From: Xanthobacter flavus
GTDB lineage: Bacteria; Pseudomonadota; Alphaproteobacteria; Rhizobiales; Xanthobacteraceae
Assembly (NCBI RefSeq): GCF_017875275.1
Contig: NZ_JAGGML010000001.1
Span: forward strand, 3,245,001-3,309,000
Reading direction: 5' to 3'
Length of the DNA stretch: 64,000 bases
The position numbers were made by a program, and so were the translations under genes. This document shows, one piece after another, positions 57,627 through 64,000 of this stretch (position 1 is its first letter; each line of letters opens with the position of its first letter). Below the pieces are notes generated by a model. That model saw only the letters and a list, made by a program, of their open reading frames with translations, made no database searches and was not told the origin of the DNA.

Positions 57627-58706
57627 TTAACGCGCCCCGATGGACTGCATCACGTGCTTGACCAGCGCGCGCTCGGAGCCGACGCCGGTCTTGCGATACA
57701 TGCGCAGCCGGCAGTTCTTGATGGTGCCCTTGCTGAGGCTCAGTTTCTGGGCGATCTCGCCGGTGGTCTGACCGTTCATCAGAAGCAGGAGGATTTCGCG
57801 CTCGCGCGGCGTGAAGATGCCCAGCGCGTCCTCCAGCAGGCGGTCGGGATCGTCCTCCGCCCCGCGCTGCGGCGCATCGAGCACATACATGCGCCCGCCC
57901 GGCGCGAGCGGAAAATCGCGGTCGAAGGCCTCCACCTTCACGCTCAGCGGCCCCGAGGCATGGATCGTCCCGGCCGGAGCGACGCGCAGCGCCTCCACCG
58001 CATCGGCGAGGGCGGGCGCGCGCCGGGCGGCGTCGCGCCAGGCATCGTTGGCGAAGACATCCACGCCGAAGCGGTCCTCGATGAGGGTGGGCCGGGTGAT
58101 GAATCCTTCCACCTGCGCCCCGCGCGGGTTGCGCAAATCGTTGAACAGGGCGCCGAGGTGGGAGCGGTGGAAGCCCTCCAGCATGGGGAAGATGAGCCGC
58201 GCGCGCTCGATGTCGGTCTGCGAGAAACGCCCCGTCTCCCGCTCCAGGAACAGGCCGAAGCAGCAATGGCCGACGGTGGAGAAGAACATGCCCAGTTCGT
58301 CGGAGATGCTGGCCAGCGTCTGGAAAACCTTGTGGTACATGTCCCACGACTGGCCGGGAGAGCGCACGTCGTTCAGCATCAGCACGCCGGGACTGCCGTT
58401 GTTCCTCCAGTATTCGGAGAAGGGGTCCACGGACGAATAGAGGTTGGAATAATAGGCGACCACGTCGCTCGCCACGTCCTTGGTGTAGAGCACATCCGGC
58501 GGCGCCACGCGTGAATAGCGGATGATCCAGCAGGCATCGTGGTTGATGGCGGCGCCGGCGAGTTCCACCAGCTCGCGATGGAAGCGGTCCGAACCGATCG
58601 AGCGGGCCACATCGCCCACGCGCGCGAACCAGTCCGGGCTGTTCAGGCGCACGGCGCTGTAGCGGGCAGAAAGGGCAGCGGGCCGGGGGTGATCGGCATC
58701 GACCAT
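57627..58706 (-). CDS. LuxR-type transcriptional regulator, unknown sensor
   Basis: The 359-residue protein has a C-terminal LuxR/GerE helix-turn-helix (FTPREREILLLLMNGQTTGE, IAQKLSLSKGTIKNCRLRMY) and a long N-terminal half of unknown type with no clear PAS, receiver or autoinducer domain. The N-terminus includes DHDACWIIRYS and several acidic stretches. It may sense the substrate of the adjacent GcvT-etf genes, but evidence is only position. The ATG at 58706 was chosen; the frame runs up to a TTG at 58784. Its 3' end lies 12 bases from the convergent IclR stop. Confidence 0.82.
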   Translation of the reverse strand: MVDADHPRPAALSARYSAVRLNSPDWFARVGDVARSIGSDRFHRELVELAGAAINHDACWIIRYSRVAPPDVLYTKDVASDVVAYYSNLYSSVDPFSEYWRNNGSPGVLMLNDVRSPGQSWDMYHKVFQTLASISDELGMFFSTVGHCCFGLFLERETGRFSQTDIERARLIFPMLEGFHRSHLGALFNDLRNPRGAQVEGFITRPTLIEDRFGVDVFANDAWRDAARRAPALADAVEALRVAPAGTIHASGPLSVKVEAFDRDFPLAPGGRMYVLDAPQRGAEDDPDRLLEDALGIFTPREREILLLLMNGQTTGEIAQKLSLSKGTIKNCRLRMYRKTGVGSERALVKHVMQSIGAR

Positions 58707-58824
58707 GGCAACGTGCCCCAACGGATTCGCCACACGCGAAATTCTTGTTGCGGCGAATAAAGCCGAAGCTTCGGCGCTTGGCAATTCTGGGGACGCGAAG
58801 GGACCATGTAGCGGGGCTCGTTCA

Positions 58825-58853
58825 GAAAAATGGGGCCGGCCGACGCCGGCCCC
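58825..58853 (-). terminator. Rho-independent terminator after the GcvT-like operon
   Basis: GGGGCCGGC and GCCGGCCCC form a 9-base stem with a 4-base loop; on the minus strand ATTTTT follows. It lies about 140 bases beyond the GcvT-like stop, past the structured region at 58865-58985, and ends the minus-strand demethylation operon before the LuxR-type gene. Confidence 0.82.
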
Positions 58854-58864
58854 AAGTGGGAAGG

Positions 58865-58985
58865 GCCGGAGAGCGCGATTGGGACGGCACGCTCTCCGGC
58901 AGCGCCCAGGGGGGAAGCCCCTCAGGACGCGCCTCGGAGGCAGCGCGTCGGAGGGAGCCCTGGGGCACGACGGCCTGAGGTGGCT
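58865..58985 (-). other. Highly structured 3' region, possible small RNA
   Basis: At least three nested hairpins are visible. A perfect 11-base stem GCCGGAGAGCG/CGCTCTCCGGC pairs 58865-58875 with 58890-58900. A 7-base stem GACGCGC/GCGCGTC pairs 58926-58932 with 58943-58949. An outer CCTCAGG/CCTGAGG pair closes the rest. The next 30 bases hold the terminator. The region starts 6 bases past the GcvT-like stop. It may be a structured untranslated region or a 3'-derived small RNA. Confidence 0.45.
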
Positions 58986-58991
58986 AAGGTT

Positions 58992-60131
58992 TCAGGCCGT
59001 ACGTTCTTCAAGCGGGTGGGTGCGCAGGCGCAGCGGGTCGTAGAAGGGCGTCTTCACCACCCGCGCCACGAACGTGCCATCGGCCCCACGAACCTCCAGC
59101 TCGGTGCCGCAGGTGGCAAGCTCCGGCGTCACGTGGGCAAGGGCGAGGGAGCGCATGAGGTAGTGGCTGTAGGCGGTGGAGTTCAGAAGTCCCACCTCCC
59201 TGCCGTCCCGGAACAGCTTGGCGCCGGGCTCGACGGCAGCGTGGTGGTCGATCTCCACCCCCACCTGTGCCACCCGCTCCTGGCCCTTGCGGCGCACCAG
59301 CGCGTCACGGCCGCGGAAGGCGGGCTTCGACAGGTCCACGGTCCAGCCGAGGCCGACTTCCCACGGGGTGGTGTCGCCCTGCGGCATGTCATAGGGGAAG
59401 AACAGGAGGCCGCCCTCCACCCGCACCACGTCGAGGCAGGACCAGGAGGCCGGCATGGCCCCGAACGGCTGTCCGGCGGCGAGGATGGCGTCCCACAAGG
59501 CGACCGCATCCGCCGCCGCGCAGAACACCTCGTAGCCCCGCTCGCCGGAGTATCCGCCGCGGGCGATGGAGACGGGGCGGCCGAACAGGGTCGTCCGCTG
59601 GTGCCCGAAATAGGGCAGGGTCTCCAGCGCAAACGGGGTGTTCGGGTTGAGGATGTCGAGCGCCTTCGGCCCCTGCAGGGACATGATGTGGACGTCGTTG
59701 TCCTTGGTGAAGGTCACGTCCCGGCCCGCCGCAACGCCGGGCAGGATGTCCTCCAGCGAGCCGCCGCCGTGGGAGATGCGATAGGCGTTGGGCCCATCGC
59801 AATAGATCAGCACGTCGTCGATGAGGGACCCGTTCTCGTCGACCACGCTGGAGAGCGAGGAGGCGCCAGGCGCGATCTTCGAGATGTCCGAGGTGCACAT
59901 CTCGTTCAGCACGGCGAGCGCTTCCTTGCCAGCCACGTCGATGATGCGCAGCGCGGAGACGTCGAACAGGCCGGCGGCAGTACGCACCGCGATCACCTCG
60001 TCATAGGTGTCGGTGGCGTAGTTCTGCGGCACCGGCATGTCGTTCCAGGAGGCCTCGAAGGCGGTGCCGAGCGCGCGGTGCCGGTCGGACAGCGCGGAGA
60101 GGCGCGAGAAGGCGGAAAGTCCCTGTGTCAT
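58992..60131 (-). CDS. GcvT-like folate-dependent aminomethyltransferase
   Basis: This 379-residue GcvT-family protein shows FDVSALRIIDVAGKEALAVL, MCTSDISKIAPG, VDENGSLIDDVLIYC, the middle GYSGERGYEVFC with the folate-domain pattern, and CLDVVRVEGGLLFFPYDMPQ, then the C-terminal GcvT barrel. It should transfer a one-carbon unit from a methylated amine or methoxy compound to tetrahydrofolate. With no gcvH or gcvP in the operon and an Etf pair upstream, it looks like a demethylase of the dimethylglycine, methylproline or DMSP type rather than glycine cleavage. The methyl donor is unknown. Confidence 0.86.
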   Translation of the reverse strand: MTQGLSAFSRLSALSDRHRALGTAFEASWNDMPVPQNYATDTYDEVIAVRTAAGLFDVSALRIIDVAGKEALAVLNEMCTSDISKIAPGASSLSSVVDENGSLIDDVLIYCDGPNAYRISHGGGSLEDILPGVAAGRDVTFTKDNDVHIMSLQGPKALDILNPNTPFALETLPYFGHQRTTLFGRPVSIARGGYSGERGYEVFCAAADAVALWDAILAAGQPFGAMPASWSCLDVVRVEGGLLFFPYDMPQGDTTPWEVGLGWTVDLSKPAFRGRDALVRRKGQERVAQVGVEIDHHAAVEPGAKLFRDGREVGLLNSTAYSHYLMRSLALAHVTPELATCGTELEVRGADGTFVARVVKTPFYDPLRLRTHPLEERTA

Positions 60132-60150
60132 CCTGCATGTTCCTTGCGGA

Positions 60151-61866
60151 TCAGAGGTGGAAGAAGAGGTTGGAGAGGATCACCACCGCGACGCCGGCGA
60201 TGAGCGTGAGATAGGGCAGGATGCCGGCGCGCTTCTGGGTCTTCGTCCCATCGCCGACCTGCAGATCCTCGAAGGTCTCGTGCGGGAACTTGCCGCCGTC
60301 CTGCACATAGTGCCGGAAGATGAAGACCGGGATGATGAGGGCGGCGGTGATGAGCCCCGCCCACAGTGCCACCGGGTTCCACACCTTGGCGCCGGCGCCC
60401 ATGAAGACCGCATTGGCGAAGGCGAACACGGTCCCGAGCACGATGAGGATGGTGGGGGCCTTGTAGGGCCGCGCCACGTGACCGGAATCGATGCGGTGGA
60501 TCCAGCCGGAGTTGAGGTTCAGGAAGTTGAAGATGATGTAGCCGACATTGGCGACGGCCAGCACGAAGAAGAAGCTGGTGGCGTCCGCGCAGGCGATGGC
60601 GAGCAGCGCGAGGTTGAACCACAGGTCCGCCCACATGGCCCGCGTGGGCGCGCCGTGCTCGTTCACATGGTCGAGGAAGCGGGGCAGCCAGCCGTCCACG
60701 GCGCCTTGGTAGAGGGTGCGCGAGGAGCCCGCCATGGCCGTCATGATGGACAGCATGAGGGCGAGGATCATGAGCATCACGAGGGCGCTCTCGATGACCT
60801 TGCCGCCGCCCACCATGTGGGCTAGCGCCTGGGCGACGCCCGAGCCGTCCACGATGGCCGGGTCCAGCATTCCCGAAAGTCCCAGCGCGCCCTGGAAGGT
60901 GAAGGGCACGAGGATGAAGAGCGCGAGGCACAGAAGGCCCGAATAGAAGATGGCCTTGAAGGTGTCCTTCTCGGGATTGCGGAATTCGCTCGTGTAGCAG
61001 ACGGCGGTCTCGAAGCCGTAGGTGGACCAGGCGGCGATGAACAGGCCGCCGAGCACCAGCGTCCAGCCCGGGATGTTCCAGCTGCCGGGATCGGCCGCGC
61101 CGGCGGCGGCCAGCGGCACCAGCGGCGAGAAGTTGGCCCAGTCCACCTTGCCGGTGAGGATCGGCACGAGGCCGACAATGACCATGGGAATGATGACCGA
61201 GAGGCCGATCCACTTCTGCACGCTAGCGGTGCCCATGATGCCCCGGTGCTGGATGGCGAACACCACCAGCATCAGCGTCGCGCCCACGAAGAAGGAGGCG
61301 TTCAGCGAGAAGGAGACGGGGCCGATGGCGTGGGAGAACAGCGTCCAGTCGCGCACGGCCGGTGTCAGCGCGGCCACCGCGGCGGCGGCCTTCTCGGCAT
61401 CGGTGCCGGTGAGGGTGGTGGCATGGGCGGCGATCCACTGCGCCACCTCGGGTCCGTTCACCGCCGGGATGGGGGCGAAGGCGTTGAGGATGTAGGCGGC
61501 GGCGATGGAGCAGCCGAGCGAGAGCACCGGGCTCCAGGCAAACCAGTTGCACCACACCGAGAGCGGCGCCACCAGCTTCACGTAGCGCACCCAGGCAGCC
61601 GCGCCATAGATGGAGGCGCCCCCCGACTTGTTCGGGAACAGGCCGGCGATCTCGGCATAGATGAAGGACTGGATGAAGCCCATGCCGATGGAGATGGCCC
61701 AGATCAGAAACGAGAGCGTCCCGGTGGTGCCGGCGATGCCGCCGATGGAGAACAGCACCAAAGCAGGCACGCCGCTCGCCACCCAGAAGGCCCCGGTCCA
61801 GCTGATGGAGCGGTGCAGCTTCCCGTCACCCTCCGTTGTCGCGTGAATGTTGGTTATCGTCGTCAC
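60151..61866 (-). CDS. APC-superfamily amino acid/amine permease
   Basis: The 571-residue inner-membrane transporter has about 12-14 helices and the APC start pattern GAFWVASGVPALVLFSIGG and FPNKSGGASIYGA. A polar stretch of about 45 residues (about 126-170, THAT... VRDW) interrupts helix spacing near the middle, larger than usual. GFETAVCYTSEFRNPEKDTF is an intracellular loop typical of the family. It probably takes up the methylated amine or amino acid consumed by the GcvT/Etf system. The gap to the GcvT-like gene is 19 bases, so the two are co-transcribed. Confidence 0.88.
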   Translation of the reverse strand: MTTITNIHATTEGDGKLHRSISWTGAFWVASGVPALVLFSIGGIAGTTGTLSFLIWAISIGMGFIQSFIYAEIAGLFPNKSGGASIYGAAAWVRYVKLVAPLSVWCNWFAWSPVLSLGCSIAAAYILNAFAPIPAVNGPEVAQWIAAHATTLTGTDAEKAAAAVAALTPAVRDWTLFSHAIGPVSFSLNASFFVGATLMLVVFAIQHRGIMGTASVQKWIGLSVIIPMVIVGLVPILTGKVDWANFSPLVPLAAAGAADPGSWNIPGWTLVLGGLFIAAWSTYGFETAVCYTSEFRNPEKDTFKAIFYSGLLCLALFILVPFTFQGALGLSGMLDPAIVDGSGVAQALAHMVGGGKVIESALVMLMILALMLSIMTAMAGSSRTLYQGAVDGWLPRFLDHVNEHGAPTRAMWADLWFNLALLAIACADATSFFFVLAVANVGYIIFNFLNLNSGWIHRIDSGHVARPYKAPTILIVLGTVFAFANAVFMGAGAKVWNPVALWAGLITAALIIPVFIFRHYVQDGGKFPHETFEDLQVGDGTKTQKRAGILPYLTLIAGVAVVILSNLFFHL

Positions 61867-62004
61867 GGTGTCCTCCCTTGCCCGGTGCTTTCAGGCGACG
61901 GCGCGCGTGCCCGGCCCGGATGGTGTTTGTCGTCACCTCTGCTGCGCTTCCGATGAATTCGGAGGTCGCTCTTCTTGCCTCTGGACGCGATCGACAGGGC
62001 CTGC

Positions 62005-62036
62005 GGCCGGGACCGATTTGGCGCTCGGTCCCGGCC
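62005..62036 (-). terminator. Hairpin between etfA and the APC permease
   Basis: GGCCGGGACCGA and TCGGTCCCGGCC form a perfect 12-base stem with an 8-base loop in the 188-base gap between etfA and the permease gene, on the minus strand. No T-run follows, so it may attenuate rather than fully stop transcription. Confidence 0.55.
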
Positions 62037-62054
62037 CGGATTTTCAGCTGTGCT

Positions 62055-63026
62055 CTACTGGATGCCCTTCTGCTTCCGCAGTTCCTCGGCGATCTCCAGC
62101 ATGTCGCCGACGATGCCGTAGCGGGCGATGGTGAAGATGGAGGCCTCGGGGTCCTTGTTGATCGCCACGATGGTCTCCACGTGCTTCATGCCCCACTGGT
62201 GCTGCACGGAGCCGGAGATGCCCATGGCAATGTAGAGGTTGCACTTGGCCGCCAGCTGGCCGGACTGGCCCACCTGCCGCGCCTTGGGCAGCCAGCCGTT
62301 GTCGGCGATGGGCCGCGAGCAGCCGAGCGTCGCGCCGAGGCCGTCCGCCAGCTCCAGGAACTGCGCCACGTTTGCCTCGTCCCCGACCCCGCGGCCGATG
62401 GAGAGGATGAAGGGCGAGCCGGGAATGTCGATGCCGCCGGAGGCCGGCGGATCACGCCAGTCGAGGTGCTTGCTGCGCGCCTTGCCATCGCCCGCCTCAA
62501 GGGCGGACACGGCCGGGCTGGCCGGCGCCGTCTCCGGCGCGAAGGCGCCGCCGCGCAGGGTGAGGAGCACGCCGGTGCGGCCGGGAAAGTCGATCTCCAC
62601 GAAGACCTTCTCGTTGTAGCCGGCACGCGTCGCCACCACCTCGCCGTCCTCGACCGCGACACCGAACACGTCGGTGGCAAAGCCGAGGCCCTCGCCGATG
62701 GCGACGGCGGGCGCGAGGGAGAAGCTGTCCACGCTGTGCGACATCAGCACCAGCGCGGGCAAGCGCTGGGCGATCACGCTGCGCAGCACCGCCTCGTAGA
62801 CATGCGGTTCGTAGGTCGCCGCATCGGGGCGGGCGACGGTGATGACCTCGTCCACCGCGCCCACGCTGACCGCCTTGGCGAGCGGGGCGGGATCGGCCGC
62901 GATGACGAGGACTGTGACGGGACCGCCGAGGACGGCCTTGAGCGTACCGGCGGCGCCGATGGCCTCCAGAGTGGCATCGCGCAGGGTGCCGCGCCGGTGC
63001 TCGGCCAGGATGAGAATGCCGGACAT
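62055..63026 (-). CDS. etfA: Electron transfer flavoprotein alpha subunit
   Basis: This 323-residue protein has the FAD domain in its second half: FILSIGRGVGDEANVAQFLELADGLGA, SRPIADNGWLPKARQVGQSG, then LYIAMGISGSVQHQWGM and VAINKDPEASIFTIARYGIVGD, the FAD-binding signature. It takes electrons from a flavin dehydrogenase and passes them to the quinone pool. The ATG overlaps the end of the beta-subunit gene by one base. It belongs to the branch found beside oxidative demethylases such as DgcAB rather than housekeeping fatty-acid Etf; that is inference from its neighbours. Confidence 0.9.
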   Translation of the reverse strand: MSGILILAEHRRGTLRDATLEAIGAAGTLKAVLGGPVTVLVIAADPAPLAKAVSVGAVDEVITVARPDAATYEPHVYEAVLRSVIAQRLPALVLMSHSVDSFSLAPAVAIGEGLGFATDVFGVAVEDGEVVATRAGYNEKVFVEIDFPGRTGVLLTLRGGAFAPETAPASPAVSALEAGDGKARSKHLDWRDPPASGGIDIPGSPFILSIGRGVGDEANVAQFLELADGLGATLGCSRPIADNGWLPKARQVGQSGQLAAKCNLYIAMGISGSVQHQWGMKHVETIVAINKDPEASIFTIARYGIVGDMLEIAEELRKQKGIQ

Positions 63027-63820
63027 CAGCCGTTCACCTCCGAAATGATCTCAAGAAGACGGGCCGCCTGCTGGGAGGGGGTGCCCGCGATGATCTCGCC
63101 GCGCCCGCGCTCGGGCACGAACACGCGCCGCACCCGGCTGAGCGCGCCAGCGCCGCCGATCTCGGCAGCGGCAAGGCCGATGTCTTGGGGCGTCAGGCAC
63201 TCGATGGGCTTGGCGTTGGCCTGCTTGATGGAGCGCAGGGAGGCATAGCGCGGCGTGTTGATGCCGAGCTGGATGGTGAGCACCGCGGGCGTCTCGACCT
63301 CGATGCGCTCCACGAGCCCGCCTTCCAGCTCGCGCTCCACCTGAGCGGTGGCGGCGCCCGGCGTGAAGTCGAGCTTCGACACCACCGCCGTGCGCGCCCA
63401 GCCGAGCAGCGCCGCGACCGACATACCTGTCTGGGCGTGGCCCTGGTCGGCGGATTGCGCGCCGCACAGCACGAGGCCGGGCTCCTCGTTCTCCGCCACC
63501 TGGGCGATGACGCGGGCGATGGCCACGCGGTCCGCCTCTTCGAGGCCGGCATCGTCCACGCGGATGGCGCGGTCGGCACCCTTGGCGAGGGCCTTGCGCA
63601 GCACGTCGTCGGCATCGTCGGGGCCGATGGTCAGCACCACCACCTCGACCGTGCCCTCGGGCGCGGCTTCCTTGATCTGGACCGCCGCTTCCAGCGCGTA
63701 TTCGTCGAATTCGTTGAGGTCGAACTCGCAGAAATCGGGATCGACGTCGCGGCCATCGTCGTTGAGCTCGAACTCGTCATCAAGCGAGGCGACGCGTTTC
63801 ACCGGCACGAGTATCTTCAT
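63026..63820 (-). CDS. etfB: Electron transfer flavoprotein beta subunit
   Basis: This 264-residue beta subunit begins MKILVPVKRVASLDDEFELN, with the AMP-binding and folding pattern FDLNEFDEYALEAAVQIKE, CGAQSADQGHAQTGMSVAALLGW and LTIQLGINTPRYASLRSIKQA. It pairs with EtfA encoded immediately downstream, sharing one base between stop and start. An acidic N-terminal insert (DDGRDVDPD) is seen. The ATG at 63820 is preferred over upstream starts because it begins the conserved domain. The preceding gene ends 8 bases earlier. Confidence 0.9.
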   Translation of the reverse strand: MKILVPVKRVASLDDEFELNDDGRDVDPDFCEFDLNEFDEYALEAAVQIKEAAPEGTVEVVVLTIGPDDADDVLRKALAKGADRAIRVDDAGLEEADRVAIARVIAQVAENEEPGLVLCGAQSADQGHAQTGMSVAALLGWARTAVVSKLDFTPGAATAQVERELEGGLVERIEVETPAVLTIQLGINTPRYASLRSIKQANAKPIECLTPQDIGLAAAEIGGAGALSRVRRVFVPERGRGEIIAGTPSQQAARLLEIISEVNG

Positions 63821-63828
63821 GGGTGTCC

Positions 63829-64000
63829 TCACGGCTGTGGGAAGGTTTCGAGGTGCCTGCATGCGGCGCGCCCGGCGGCCGCTGCGTGGGTGGCGGCGCG
63901 CTTGCCCACCGCGAAGCGCACCTGCGGCGCGCCGTCGTCGGCTGAGCTCCAGGCATCCGCGACCGGAAGGTTCGGATGGCGCACGGCGAAAGCGCGGTTG
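63829..64000 (-). CDS. Partial CDS upstream of etfB, start off the edge
   Basis: On the minus strand a frame runs from the right edge to the stop TGA (63829-63831). It shows 57 C-terminal residues including NRAFAVRHPNLPVADAW, DDGAPQVRFAVGKRAATH and a Cys-His near the end (AACRHLE). I do not recognise it. Its stop lies 8 bases before etfB, so it is probably the first or middle gene of the same operon. By analogy with demethylation operons it may encode an iron-sulfur or flavin dehydrogenase subunit, but the fragment is too short to tell. Confidence 0.6.
   Translation of the reverse strand, partial: NRAFAVRHPNLPVADAWSSADDGAPQVRFAVGKRAATHAAAAGRAACRHLETFPQP

Noticed and set aside
58992..60131. 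Glycine cleavage T protein (gcvT)
   Set aside because: No gcvH or gcvP, and an Etf/permease context instead; a demethylase-type relative is more likely.

Overview
This is a GC-rich bacterial chromosome segment (my estimate is high-60s percent G+C). It looks like an alphaproteobacterium of the Hyphomicrobiales (Rhizobiales), most plausibly Xanthobacteraceae or a near relative. That placement is inferred from gene content, the REP-like intergenic repeats, FNR/FixK-like and Zur-like boxes, and the mix of small catabolic operons with LysR, GntR, IclR and MocR regulators. No species is claimed. The window is dense and mostly metabolic. I see no phage, transposase, CRISPR array or rRNA; one tRNA gene (tRNA-Gln) is present.

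Layout. 0-4.4 kb: the end of a secreted protein, a G3E GTPase and a CinA/PncC-like protein, a divergent MocR-type regulator, and a methyltransferase. 4.5-9.0 kb: a sensory HD-GYP protein and an acyl-CoA ligase. 9.2-14.4 kb: a mirror-image block in which a GMC oxidoreductase and a methylmalonate-semialdehyde dehydrogenase are each divergent from one of two paralogous LysR regulators. 14.4-17.2 kb: a metal-homeostasis patch with a Zur-like box, a COG0523 GTPase, a small secreted protein and a PCuAC-fold protein lacking the copper ligands, followed by a VanZ-like protein.

17.3-29.4 kb: a large catabolic region around a GntR regulator. On the minus strand it encodes an ABC importer, a class II aldolase-like protein and an FMN monooxygenase. 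On the plus strand it encodes an SDR, an aminotransferase, an alpha/beta hydrolase, an N-carbamoyl-amino-acid-hydrolase-like amidohydrolase and a bicupin. Together they suggest uptake and breakdown of an unidentified, probably nitrogen-containing, compound. 29.4-34.8 kb: a glycosyltransferase, a small protein and a two-gene RND efflux system. 35.0-39.6 kb: a DUF3141 (PHA-synthase-like) protein, acetate kinase and a phosphate acyltransferase behind an FNR/FixK-like box. 39.9-48.8 kb: a periplasmic HAD phosphatase and an alpha-2-macroglobulin/PBP1C pair. 48.9-50.8 kb: a DUF1127 protein, tRNA-Gln and an unrecognised membrane protein.

50.9-57.6 kb: a second catabolic cluster. It has PcaD-like hydrolase, cyclase, SDR, YciI-like and CatC-like genes and a LivK-type binding protein, divergent from a 3-hydroxyacyl-CoA dehydrogenase and an IclR regulator. 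57.6-64 kb: a LuxR-type regulator, a GcvT-like methyltransferase, an APC permease and an EtfB/EtfA pair, continuing off the right edge. This resembles an oxidative demethylation module. Four copies of one paired-palindrome intergenic repeat lie in the first 31 kb, and one different long inverted repeat lies at 41 kb.
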